Shown here: one piece after another, positions 22,805 to 31,438 of the stretch
Position numbering within the stretch: the first letter of the stretch is position 1
How the letters are laid out: each line of letters opens with the position of its first letter
Assembly (NCBI GenBank): GCA_001917905.1
Contig: MNEX01000118.1
Span: 1 to 38,363 of the forward strand
Source of the DNA: Acidobacteria bacterium 13_1_40CM_65_14
GTDB lineage: Bacteria > Acidobacteriota > Vicinamibacteria > Vicinamibacterales > CAVVIG01
Direction: 5' to 3'
DNA: 38,363 nt
Program-made: the position numbers and the translations under genes
The notes under the pieces: model-generated
Seen by the model: only the letters and a program-made list of their open reading frames with translations
What the model was told of the DNA's origin: nothing
Databases searched by the model: none

Positions 22805-24940
22805 GTGAACCGGATCCCCTGGGTTGTCATTGCGGCGGCGATCGCTGTGCAGGGCGAAGCGCGGCTCGGCGTCGCTCGCGCCCAGTCGCCGGCCGGCGAA
22901 TACGCGCGGACCGCCACGGTCACCTCGCTGACCGGTCTGCGCGCCGACGTCACGTGGAATCCTCTTCGCGTCACCGTCCGCGAGCCGGCCACCGGACGTG
23001 TCGTCAGCCAGCTCGGAGCGAGCGGGATTCCCGCGCTGTTTTTTGAGAGCGACGCCGGATCGCGCGCGATCCAGGGCGATCCGATCGTCGAACGCACGAC
23101 GCTGAACGGATATCGCGCGACGTATGCGCTCGACGCTGGCCGGCGCGCCGAGGTCGAGCTGCAGTGGACGCCGGCGGAGACCCTGCTCGTCACGCTGCGG
23201 TTCGAACCAGACGGCGAGATCCGGCGGCTCGGCGCGCAGCTGCCGGTCGCATCCGACGAGCACTTCGTCGGTCTCCTCGAACGCACCGTCGACAATCCGG
23301 CGGCCGACGGCCGGCCGCTCTCGGCGGCACTCGATCTCCGCGGCCAGACCGTCTCGATGTTCGTGAAGCCGACTCACAGTCTGTATCTGCCGTTCTACCT
23401 GTCGTCAGCCGGGTACGGCGTATTCGTCGAGGGCACGTGGCCCGGCGTCTTCGATCTCGCGGCGTCGCGCGGCAACACGACTGCGTTTTCGTTCGAAGGA
23501 CCGGAGCTGAAATTCCACGTCATTCCCGGTCCCGATCCGGCGGCGATTCTCGGCCGCTACGTGCAGGTGGCCGGCCGCCCGCTCGTCCCGCCGAAATGGG
23601 CGTTCCTGCCGTGGCGATATCGCGACGAGCACGTGAACCTTCCGCGCTTCTACGACGGCACGGCGTACTCCGGGCCGTACAATTCGCAGGTCGTCGAAGA
23701 CGTCCTGATGCTGCAGGCGCTCGACATCCCGCTCGGCGTGTACTGGATCGATCGGCCGTGGGCCGTCGGACACGAGGGCTACGACGACTTCACGTGGGAT
23801 CGCAGGCGCGTGCCGAACCCGGAGCGGATGATTCGCTGGCTCGACGACAAAGGGATCAGATTCCTCCTCTGGCTCGCGCCGTGGATTCAAGGCTCCATCG
23901 TCGACGAGGCGAAGCGGCGCGGCTTCCTGATGCCGGATCTCGCGTCACAGAACGACCACTCTCACGTCGACTTCACCAATCCCGGCGCCACTGTGTGGTG
24001 GCAGGACTGCGTGCGTACGCTCGTGGACGCCGGCGTTGCCGGGTTCAAGCTCGATCGCGGCGATGAGGAAGTGCCAGGCCGCGTCGATCTCCGCACGGCG
24101 GATGGACGAACGACGCGTGAGGTGCACAACGACTATCCGCGGCTCTACGCCGGCGCGGCGCATCAACTCCTCACCGCTCGGCGTCCGGACGATTTCATCC
24201 TGATGGCGCGCGCGGGATATACCGGGAGCCAATCGCTGGCCGCCTTCTGGGCCGGCGACTCGAGCACGTCGGAATGGGGTCTGCGGCAAGCGATCATCGC
24301 CGCGCAGCGCGCCGCCGTCATGGGATTCTCCCTCTGGGGCACGGACATCGGCGGGTACGGCATGAGACTCGATCGCGAAGTGCTGGCGCGCTGGATTGCC
24401 TTCGGCGCGTTCACGCCGATCATGCAGGTCGGCCCGACAGAGAACCGCGGCCTGTGGGACATGCCGACCGAGCCGCGGTACGACACGGAGCTCATTGCGA
24501 TCTGGCGCCTGTACGCGAAGCTCCACACCGCGCTGCAAAACTACAGCGTCGCGCACGCGCTGATCGCGCGCGAGACGGGCGTGCCGATGATCCGGCCGCT
24601 TTTCCTCGCCTTCCCTGACGATCGCCGGGCGTGGGACACGTGGGAAGAGTTTTTCTACGGCGACGACATTCTCGTCGGCGCGATCTGGCGGAAAGGTCAA
24701 CGTGCGATGTCGGTCTATCTTCCGGAGGGCGACTGGCTCGACATGTGGAATCCGACCCGCCTCGTCAGCGGACCGATCACGCTGACCGTCGACTGCCCGA
24801 TGTACAAGATTCCGATCTTCATTCGGCCACGCGCGGCGACGGCGAGGGCCATGGGCGACTTGAACGCGCTGTGGGACGACTCACTGAAGCGGGCGCGCGC
24901 GAAACCGGATCTCGCGGGGCTGGCCGCCGCGATCCACTAG
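22805..24940 (+). CDS. Glycoside hydrolase family 31, exported
   Basis: About 711 residues; GH31 enzymes are alpha-glucosidases, alpha-xylosidases or related. The start GTG at 22805 gives a signal peptide (VNRIPWVVIAAAIAV..., cleavage near ARAQS). The N-terminal beta-sandwich covers about 1-230. The barrel has LGVYWIDRPWAVG, WLAPWIQG, then GFKLDRGDEEVPGR with the likely nucleophile Asp. FWAGDSSTSEWGLR carries the likely acid/base Asp, and LWGTDIGGYG is conserved. The C-terminal beta domains are present. Substrate cannot be named. The TAG stop is part of the family C repeat edge. It follows the UPF0104-like gene on the same strand. Confidence 0.9.
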   Translation: MNRIPWVVIAAAIAVQGEARLGVARAQSPAGEYARTATVTSLTGLRADVTWNPLRVTVREPATGRVVSQLGASGIPALFFESDAGSRAIQGDPIVERTTLNGYRATYALDAGRRAEVELQWTPAETLLVTLRFEPDGEIRRLGAQLPVASDEHFVGLLERTVDNPAADGRPLSAALDLRGQTVSMFVKPTHSLYLPFYLSSAGYGVFVEGTWPGVFDLAASRGNTTAFSFEGPELKFHVIPGPDPAAILGRYVQVAGRPLVPPKWAFLPWRYRDEHVNLPRFYDGTAYSGPYNSQVVEDVLMLQALDIPLGVYWIDRPWAVGHEGYDDFTWDRRRVPNPERMIRWLDDKGIRFLLWLAPWIQGSIVDEAKRRGFLMPDLASQNDHSHVDFTNPGATVWWQDCVRTLVDAGVAGFKLDRGDEEVPGRVDLRTADGRTTREVHNDYPRLYAGAAHQLLTARRPDDFILMARAGYTGSQSLAAFWAGDSSTSEWGLRQAIIAAQRAAVMGFSLWGTDIGGYGMRLDREVLARWIAFGAFTPIMQVGPTENRGLWDMPTEPRYDTELIAIWRLYAKLHTALQNYSVAHALIARETGVPMIRPLFLAFPDDRRAWDTWEEFFYGDDILVGAIWRKGQRAMSVYLPEGDWLDMWNPTRLVSGPITLTVDCPMYKIPIFIRPRAATARAMGDLNALWDDSLKRARAKPDLAGLAAAIH

Positions 24941-25090
24941 TGAAGCGTCTTCGCTGAAACAGTACCAGGACCACAAGGAACGCAAAGACCGCGATGACCG
25001 CAAAGAAGCAACTTCACGTGGCTTTCTTTGCGGGCTTTGCGCCCTTTGCGTTCATCGTGATGGCCGTGCCGTTACTGATTCAGCAGTGAC
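24937..25090. repeat. Dispersed palindromic repeat, family C (CGCAAAG), copy 2
   Basis: The reverse complement of this segment matches 9271-9429 along nearly its full length. Shared blocks include CTGCTGAATC, GATGAACGCAAAG and CTTTGCGGTCATCGCGGTCT, closing with GAAGACGCTTCACTAG. It fills the gap between the GH31 and beta-trefoil hydrolase stop codons (convergent genes). The TAG at its edge is the GH31 stop. Confidence 0.85.
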
Positions 25091-25102
25091 CGGGCACGAG
25101 CT

Positions 25103-26482
25103 TCAGCGCACGAAGAACACGGTGAACGTTTCCCAGAGGCCGGCCGACGGACGATTGACCGCGGCGCGCCCGCCACCGCCGCCTTCGGCGGTGAGATACC
25201 ACGCACCGTCGTTCACGCGCATCCTGATGCCGTCTCCCGGCCGGACCGCGCCGCCTCCAGGTTTTTCGACGAGGAACGTTTCAAACGCTCCGATCTTCTC
25301 CCCGACCGCGCGCAACGATCCGCCGCCACCGCCAACGGCCTGGAAATAATGCGTCTCGTTGGCGGTGCGGAGCGCCACGCGATCGCCGTCGACGATCGGC
25401 CCTCCCGCGAGCACGCTGACCGTGAACGTCTCATATGGACCGGCCCCGAGTCGATCGGCGTTCACGTCGTCGCCGCCGCCGCCCTCCGCCACCACGTAGT
25501 TGATTCCGTTGCTCGTCCGGAGATTGACGCGAGGGATCAGCGAATTCACGAAATTCCGCTCCGGCTCGGGCTCTGACTCGATCAGGCTCTGAAAGAGCGC
25601 GTCCGGTCGATCACCTTGGATGTTGGTGTGAAAACACCACGCGGCCGCTCCCGCCAGCTTCGCGTTGATCATCTGCTCCCGATAGTTCGCCGAGCTATAG
25701 CTCGACGGAAAGTACGGATATCGTGTCGGCATCGGTTCCTGGAGGTACGCCGGCTTGCCGTTGGCTCTGAGCGCGCCGACGACCAGCTGCACCCATGAGG
25801 ACTCGTAAAAGGCCCCCGTGCGCGGATCGTGGTATGCGGTCACATCGAGTCCGGTTTGTGCGGCGAAGGCGGACGCAAACGCCGCCGTGTCTTCGGAGCT
25901 GTTCGACGCCGTCACGATCCGGCTGGCATGAACGCTCTTGATGCCGGCTCGAATGCTCGCCACGTCGCCCGCGCTGAGCGGCTTGCCGAACGGGCCATAG
26001 ACGTTGCGCTCGTTCTGGATGTCGAACAGCACGCCGTCGTAGTCCCGCAGCTCGGCGGTTGTCGCGAGGATGGCGTCGCGGAAGCGCGCGGCGTCCAGTC
26101 CGGGAATGTGTTCCGCGGTGAACGACACATCCACGACAAGATGCTCGTCGCGCGCGCGGTCGAGAATGAACCGGAGCGTCGACAAGCCCTCCGCGCTCAG
26201 CGAGCCGTCGCGCTTCATGAGCTGCACCGGCCCCGTGTTCAGGTTCGGCCAGATGCGTACGCCGTCAAAACCTTTGCTGCGGACGTACTTCAGGTCGGCC
26301 GTCACGTTGACCGCATTCATGGCCGCGAAATACGAAATGAAGGTCACAAACCTGGGCGTGCCGTCGATCGCGAACCGATCGCCCTGGATCGACAGACGCT
26401 GCGCGTGAGCGGTGGCGGACCAGCAGAATGTGAGGAAGATGAAAACCAGTCGCGGGAGTCGGCGACGAACCAGGATCTCCAT
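25103..26482 (-). CDS. Secreted TIM-barrel glycoside hydrolase with C-terminal fascin-like beta-trefoil
   Basis: A 459-residue two-domain exported protein. The signal peptide is MEILVRRRLPRLVFIFLTFCW and onward to AHAQ. The catalytic part (about 30-330) resembles GH5/clan A barrels: FDGVRIWPNLNTG, LFDIQNERNVYGP (acid/base Glu in NE) and AYLQEPMPT (likely nucleophile Glu). The last 130 residues are three beta-trefoil units, each with an [AV](E/V)GGGG block followed by ETF: YVVAEGGGGDD, YFQAVGGGGG and YLTAEGGGGG. The track start is too early; ATG 26482 has GGGAGG upstream. The trefoil probably binds glycan. I cannot assign a GH family with confidence. Confidence 0.83.
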   Translation of the reverse strand: MEILVRRRLPRLVFIFLTFCWSATAHAQRLSIQGDRFAIDGTPRFVTFISYFAAMNAVNVTADLKYVRSKGFDGVRIWPNLNTGPVQLMKRDGSLSAEGLSTLRFILDRARDEHLVVDVSFTAEHIPGLDAARFRDAILATTAELRDYDGVLFDIQNERNVYGPFGKPLSAGDVASIRAGIKSVHASRIVTASNSSEDTAAFASAFAAQTGLDVTAYHDPRTGAFYESSWVQLVVGALRANGKPAYLQEPMPTRYPYFPSSYSSANYREQMINAKLAGAAAWCFHTNIQGDRPDALFQSLIESEPEPERNFVNSLIPRVNLRTSNGINYVVAEGGGGDDVNADRLGAGPYETFTVSVLAGGPIVDGDRVALRTANETHYFQAVGGGGGSLRAVGEKIGAFETFLVEKPGGGAVRPGDGIRMRVNDGAWYLTAEGGGGGRAAVNRPSAGLWETFTVFFVR

Positions 26483-26516
26483 GGGGCCTCCCAAGATCGG
26501 AGTATGGCATATCCAG

Positions 26517-28145
26517 CTACGGTGGGAATCCGGCGATTTCGTATAGCCGTGTGAAATCATCCCGGTACAGCAGCCTCAGATATGGCGCGAACTCCTCGAG
26601 GCGTGCGAGGACGTCGTGACGATTTTCGGTGTTGAAGCCGTACATGTGGAACACGGCGTATCGCACGCCGTTCGGCTCGAGAATCTTCAGCGCGTCGTGG
26701 CTCGGGAACGTCGCGAGCACCATCACGTTCTGGTAGAAATCCGGCGGGATGTAATCGCTGTAGCCGTTGACGAGCGGAAACCAGTGACTCGTCGACGCCA
26801 GCATGTACTTCGTGTGCTGATACAGGCCTACCTGCGGATAGAAGAACGGCATCTCGATCACCGGCGCGCGCGGCAGCGTGGCGAGGATGCGATACACGGG
26901 CTCGACCGCCGGCGCATCGGGAATGTTGAGCGGCACGAGGAGCTCCGCGGCCGCGAACGCCGCGATGACGCTGCCGGCGAGGGTCGCCCGCCGCAGCCGC
27001 GGTAAGAGCGTCGCCAGCGCCGCGCCCGCGAGCACCGAGAGCCCGAACGCGACGATGACCCCGAATCGGCCCGGTGCGCGCATCAAGGCGAATACCGGCA
27101 CGACGCGATAGAGCACGCGGTAAAGACCGGCGGCGGGCCCGAACGACGCCCAGAACGCCAGCGCCGCGAGTCCGCCGTACAACACGGCGATCTCGCCGCC
27201 CCGCATGCGTCTCGCCAGCCAGACGCCGGCGACGCCGAACGTCAGCGCGATGATTCCGGGAAAGATCACTTCGACGCCCCATGGCGGCAGAAAACGCAGC
27301 AGCCACGCGTGCGCGTACGACGAGCTGGCGAGATACGCGCTCCAGTTCGCGGAGTACGCGCGCGCGTCGCTCAGCGATCGGCCGAAGCCAAGATTCCGCT
27401 GGAGCGAGACGTACGGCAGAAACGGTGGGACGACGAGCGCCAGAGAGACGACCGCCGCGGTCGCGACCGCGGTCCAGTACGCGCGATCGGTCCAGCGCCG
27501 CCCCGTCGCCGCGACCACCAGCACGGCGAAGCCGATCATCAGCGTCACGAACACGCCGTAGTAGCCGCAACAGATGGCTTGCGCCGCCATCACCGCGCCC
27601 AGCACGGCTCCGCGACCGAGCGTGGGTCGATCCGCCATGCGATGGAATGCGAGCATGCTGAACGGCAGGCCGGCGATCATCAGCAGCTGGATGTGCGCGG
27701 TGTGCGCGAAGAGATACGGACAGAACGCAAAGCAGACAGCCGACACGGCAGCGGCGCGCCGGTCGTGCGTCAGATAGCGCACGAGGTAGTACGTGCCGGT
27801 GGCCGTCAGCATGAACGCGAGCACGACGACCGTGTTGTGCGCCGCGTAGGGATTGCCGCTCGTCAGCCAGTACGCCGGAACGGCCATCGCGCCGGCGCCG
27901 AGATTGTTCTCCGAGTATGCGAGCGTGCCGAGATGTGGATAAAAGATGTTGGCGTCGAAGACGTGCCGTGGATCCAGCACGAGCGTGCGCGCCACCCAGG
28001 CGACGTTCCAGATCGACAACTGACCATCGCCGTTGTCGACGCGGCCGACGCGACCGATCTTGAACGCGAGCGGATACGTGAATGCGGCGGCGAGGATCGC
28101 GCTGATCGCGAGGACCGCGGCCAGCTCCCCGCGGCGTCGAATCAT
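26517..28145 (-). CDS. Polytopic membrane protein, GT-C glycosyltransferase-like
   Basis: A 542-residue integral membrane protein with about 10-12 hydrophobic helices in the first 400 residues. After the first helix comes a loop with VDNGDGQLSIWNVAW and FYPHLGTLAYSENN, placed like the catalytic acidic loop of GT-C enzymes that use polyprenyl-phosphate sugars. A soluble C-terminal region (about 420-542) reads VIEMPFFYPQVGLYQH and GVRYAVFHMYG. Substrate unknown. Its ATG overlaps the stop of the upstream GT-C-like gene (ATGA). The two are translationally coupled. Confidence 0.75.
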   Translation of the reverse strand: MIRRRGELAAVLAISAILAAAFTYPLAFKIGRVGRVDNGDGQLSIWNVAWVARTLVLDPRHVFDANIFYPHLGTLAYSENNLGAGAMAVPAYWLTSGNPYAAHNTVVVLAFMLTATGTYYLVRYLTHDRRAAAVSAVCFAFCPYLFAHTAHIQLLMIAGLPFSMLAFHRMADRPTLGRGAVLGAVMAAQAICCGYYGVFVTLMIGFAVLVVAATGRRWTDRAYWTAVATAAVVSLALVVPPFLPYVSLQRNLGFGRSLSDARAYSANWSAYLASSSYAHAWLLRFLPPWGVEVIFPGIIALTFGVAGVWLARRMRGGEIAVLYGGLAALAFWASFGPAAGLYRVLYRVVPVFALMRAPGRFGVIVAFGLSVLAGAALATLLPRLRRATLAGSVIAAFAAAELLVPLNIPDAPAVEPVYRILATLPRAPVIEMPFFYPQVGLYQHTKYMLASTSHWFPLVNGYSDYIPPDFYQNVMVLATFPSHDALKILEPNGVRYAVFHMYGFNTENRHDVLARLEEFAPYLRLLYRDDFTRLYEIAGFPP

Positions 28146-30106
28146 CGAGGCACTGCGGTGAAGGTGATCAACACGCCCAGGTTGCGGGGATCGGTCGAAC
28201 CGGGATCCTGCAGCTGCGGCGTGAACCCTTCAGTCGAGCGCGCCGACAGCAGGTAGGAATAGCTTTTCAGTGCGCGCACGCCGCTGGCTGGCACGTCAAA
28301 CGTCACCGGCTTGCCCGGCACGATGGGGATGTCTGACTGGCTATCGCCCATCGACACGAGGAAGCTCGTTTGAATCGGCGACTGCGCGATGATCGTCAGG
28401 TGGTCGATCGGCCATTCGGATCGCACGATGATATCGGCGCGGCCGTCGCCCGCGATCCAGATCCCCTGCTTTCCTGTTGCGGCGTCGACAACCTCAGGCA
28501 CATACGCGTGTTGATCCAGAAAATACAAGAGCACGTCCGCGTACCAGATGTGCGTGCGCGGAGTATCCAGCATGATCGGCAAGTCGTTCGCCATCGTCAG
28601 CTCGACCGGCAGCCGGCGAGCGAAGCCGCGCTCGGCGATCGTGTACGGAGACTTCGCGGCGTAAAACGGATTCACGAGCATCTTGGCCGTGAACAGCGCG
28701 CCGCCGAGCCACGCGATCACGGCAGGCGCCGTTGACGTCAGCGGCGGGGTGAGAAACAGCAGCATCGCGTACTGGCTCATGAAGTAGCGATTCCCCGGCG
28801 GCCCACCGCCGCCGCTCCACGTGTACGGCGCAATGATCAGCCACCCGAGCGCCGATGCGACGACCGCGAGGAACGTGAACACCCGCCACGGCCGCCAGCG
28901 GTCGCGCGACGCGAGCCAGCGCACGAGACACACCACGCCGGGAAAGAAGTACGGGATGAATCCGAAATGCCGGCCGACAAAAAAGTACTCGACGTTGCGG
29001 GCGAAGCGCGCCGGGAACTCCGACGGCTCGAGCACGTTCTCGAGGTCGGCGTCGTTCGTGCTCATCTCGGTGCCCTTCTGGTCCCACGCGCGTTCGGGTG
29101 AGCCGTCGAAGGGGAAATGTCCGACAAACGATTTGCGGTCGCCGCCCTGATAGTTGAACTCTCCTGTGATGAGCGCATTCGTCCAGTAGAGTCCGAGCGT
29201 CGTGATGGTGAAGACCGCAGCGACGACCAGACCGGTGACGTACTGTCGGCGCCACCACCACCAGAGCACGATCGGCCCGATGAGGAGGGCGTGGGTGATC
29301 TTCGAATACGCAGCGATTCCGATCAGGATCGCCGCGACGATGTCGCTGCCGACGCCGGTCAGGAAGCTTCGCTCGCCGGGAGGTGCGACCTCTTTATAGA
29401 GCCAGAGGAAATAGGCGAACGAGACGAGCGCGAAGTTGAAGATCTCCGGCAACAGAAAGACCGCATAGACGGGGACGCACGCCGCTGCGACAAACGCCAG
29501 CGTGAACGCGAGGGCTGGACCCGGTCGTGACCGGGCCGCGAGAAACGTGTAGCCGCACACGCAGACGCCGAAGAGCAGCAGCACGTTGAGGACGAGAAAG
29601 CCGTTGAGGCCCAACAGCCGGACGAAGGGCGCGGCAACGATCGGATAGATCATCGCCTTGCCGAAGTAGAGGCGATCGCTGCGAACGTCGGGTGTCTTCG
29701 TCAGATGAAGAAACGGCGGCGCGGCATCGACGCGCACGCGCAGGCGTTTGCCGCGCTTGAGGAAGATGCCGTCGGGACCCGAGCGATACAGTCCGAAGTA
29801 CCGCTCGAGGTCGCGCCGCTCATAGCTGAGATTGCGATCGTACGCGAGGCTCAGCGCCATCGTCACGTACGTCGCCTCGTCGCTCTTCACGCCGTAGCCG
29901 TTCTTCACGACGTCGACCGACATCGCGGCGGCGAGGGCAACGACGAGAAGTACCGCGGCGGTGATGGTGGCACCGCGTGCGCGCGGTGACGGTGGCGCGG
30001 CGACAGCGGACGCCGGATCGTTTGGCGTCGAGCTCGTCAGGCTCGACACTCTCGACGTTCCTGGCGTTCCTAACGTTCCTGACGTCCCTAACCGGGGCAC
30101 GCGCAC
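28142..30106 (-). CDS. Polytopic membrane protein, GT-C/ArnT-PMT-like, with C-terminal soluble domain
   Basis: About 655 residues, with one helix near the N-terminus (TITAAVLLVVALAAAM), then KSDEATYVTMALSLAY. The acidic pair in SDEATY is placed like the catalytic DE of PMT/ArnT enzymes. Roughly ten further helices follow, then a soluble tail from about residue 500. The start is uncertain: GTG codons at 30106, 30100 or 30049 are possible, because the N-terminal 30 residues (GTSGTLGTPGTS) come from a short tandem repeat. Likely transfers a sugar from a lipid carrier in the periplasm. It is coupled to the next membrane protein gene through ATGA and is divergent from the deacetylase gene. Confidence 0.75.
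   Translation of the reverse strand: MRVPRLGTSGTLGTPGTSRVSSLTSSTPNDPASAVAAPPSPRARGATITAAVLLVVALAAAMSVDVVKNGYGVKSDEATYVTMALSLAYDRNLSYERRDLERYFGLYRSGPDGIFLKRGKRLRVRVDAAPPFLHLTKTPDVRSDRLYFGKAMIYPIVAAPFVRLLGLNGFLVLNVLLLFGVCVCGYTFLAARSRPGPALAFTLAFVAAACVPVYAVFLLPEIFNFALVSFAYFLWLYKEVAPPGERSFLTGVGSDIVAAILIGIAAYSKITHALLIGPIVLWWWWRRQYVTGLVVAAVFTITTLGLYWTNALITGEFNYQGGDRKSFVGHFPFDGSPERAWDQKGTEMSTNDADLENVLEPSEFPARFARNVEYFFVGRHFGFIPYFFPGVVCLVRWLASRDRWRPWRVFTFLAVVASALGWLIIAPYTWSGGGGPPGNRYFMSQYAMLLFLTPPLTSTAPAVIAWLGGALFTAKMLVNPFYAAKSPYTIAERGFARRLPVELTMANDLPIMLDTPRTHIWYADVLLYFLDQHAYVPEVVDAATGKQGIWIAGDGRADIIVRSEWPIDHLTIIAQSPIQTSFLVSMGDSQSDIPIVPGKPVTFDVPASGVRALKSYSYLLSARSTEGFTPQLQDPGSTDPRNLGVLITFTAVPR
30037..30092. 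repeat. Short tandem repeat (GACGTTCCT type) at the start of the GT-C gene
   Basis: About five 9-nt units of the type CGTTCCTGG/CGTTCCTAA/CGTTCCTGA run from 30056 to 30092, after CTCGACACTCTCGACGTTCC. In the GT-C frame they code GTSGTLGTPGTS. They could equally be untranslated leader if a downstream start is used. Confidence 0.6.
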
Positions 30107-30134
30107 ATAATAGAATACCCACGTCCGATTCCCT

Positions 30135-31250
30135 ATGACACCGCGAGCTCCTTTCGCCGAGCGTGGCGGCGCCCTGCGCGGCCTCGTCGATCTCGCCACC
30201 GGTTGCTATCCGTCATTCGTGTTTGGTGGATCGCTCGGCGGCGTGCTGCCAGTGTTTCATTTCCACGATGTGACGCGCGAGTGGCTCGAGCCGCGTCTGC
30301 AGTACCTCGTCGAGAACGGCTACCGTACGGTCACGTGCGACGAGATTGCGCGTCTGGTCATCGACGCCACGTCGCCCGGTCCGCGCGCGGTCGCGCTGAC
30401 GTTCGACGATGGCTGGGCGAGCGCATGGAGCGTGGCGACACCGCTGCTGAAGCAGTATCAGTTGAAGGCGATCCTGTTCGCGATCCCTGGTCGCATCGTG
30501 GACGGCGAGCGACTTCGCTCGGCTGAAAGCCTCGCGCTCCATGACGATCCATTTGTCACGTGGCCCGAGCTCCGCGAGATGCATGCGAGCGGCGTCTGGG
30601 ACGTGCAGTCGCACACGCGGTCGCACGCGATGATTTTCAGCGACTCCGAGACCATCGGGTTCGTCACGCCGGACTACCGGCGGGAGCCGCTGCTCGAGCG
30701 TCCGCTGACGACGGTCAACGGCGTCGCCACGTTTCTGCAGCCAGACGCGCTGGGAACACCGTTGTACCTCCAGCGGTCGCGGATGTCGGATGCGCGCCGT
30801 TACTTGTCCGGCGAAACCGCCGCCGAGCGCTGCCGCCAATACGTGGCTCGCCACGGCGGCGTGCGCTTCTTCGATCGGCCGCGGTGGAGGCAAGAGCTGC
30901 ATGCGATCGCCGAAGACGAAGGGACGGAGCGCGAGCGCTTCGAAACAGACGAAGCGCGCGCGGCAGCGATTCGAGCAGAACTGGCGGAAGGGCGCACCCT
31001 CTTGAACGAGCGCTTAGGAACGACGACGGTCCGCCACGTCGCGCTCCCGTGGGGCATCGCCGGCGAGACGACCCGCCGAGCCCTCGCCAATACTGGTCAC
31101 GAGCTCGCCTTCGCCGAGCGTCCGCTGAAACGACGCGGCGTTCACCCCGGCGACGACCGCTATCAGCTGATGCGCCTGAACGGAAAGTTCCTGACCTGCT
31201 TGCCGGGGCAAGGACGAAAGTGGTTTTTGACGACAGTTTGGCTCGGCTAA
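30135..31250 (+). CDS. Polysaccharide deacetylase (carbohydrate esterase 4 / NodB fold)
   Basis: A 371-residue protein with a NodB homology domain. Motif 1 is VALTFDDGWASAW with the catalytic Asp pair near residue 91. Motif 2 is VQSHTRSHAMIF with the metal His pair near residue 157. An early HFHDV and a late HVALPWG also fit. The domain is followed by an extra helical region (RRYLSGETAAERCRQYVARH), so it is longer than minimal CE4 enzymes. It would remove acetyl groups from N-acetylated sugars in the glycan. It has no obvious signal peptide. It begins the plus-strand glycan operon, and its TAA stop lies in the edge of a long palindrome. Confidence 0.87.
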   Translation: MTPRAPFAERGGALRGLVDLATGCYPSFVFGGSLGGVLPVFHFHDVTREWLEPRLQYLVENGYRTVTCDEIARLVIDATSPGPRAVALTFDDGWASAWSVATPLLKQYQLKAILFAIPGRIVDGERLRSAESLALHDDPFVTWPELREMHASGVWDVQSHTRSHAMIFSDSETIGFVTPDYRREPLLERPLTTVNGVATFLQPDALGTPLYLQRSRMSDARRYLSGETAAERCRQYVARHGGVRFFDRPRWRQELHAIAEDEGTERERFETDEARAAAIRAELAEGRTLLNERLGTTTVRHVALPWGIAGETTRRALANTGHELAFAERPLKRRGVHPGDDRYQLMRLNGKFLTCLPGQGRKWFLTTVWLG

Positions 31251-31378
31251 AGAGCTTGTGACGAAATACGACGTTGAACGCAGAACTCGCAGAACACGCA
31301 GAAAGACCTTAAGTATTTTTTCTCTGCGGGTTCCGCGGTTTCTGCGTTGTACGTGATTTCTTCACACGCTCTTTAAAG
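31247..31378. repeat. Long palindromic repeat, family E (CGCAGAAC), with about 60-nt arms
   Basis: The left arm begins CTAAAGAGCTTGTGACGAAA and contains AACGCAGAACTCGCAGAA. The right arm is its imperfect reverse complement, containing TTTCTGCGTT and ending GCTCTTTAAAG. A T-rich centre (TATTTTTTC) separates them. The first TAA is the deacetylase stop codon. It could also act as a terminator or attenuator before the GT2 gene. Confidence 0.85.
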
Positions 31379-31438
31379 CCGTCGCCCTACGATCGTGGGG
31401 GCCAGGCGTAGGCGAAGGCTTTAGCCGAGCGATCAACG

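Noticed and set aside
23945-24700. Minus-strand ORF of 251 aa inside the GH31 gene
   Set aside because: Antisense shadow; the plus frame carries the GH31 active-site motifs.
31310-31335. Classical intrinsic terminator (hairpin plus U-tract)
   Set aside because: The T-run is in the centre of the long palindrome, not after the stem, so it is not a standard rho-independent terminator.
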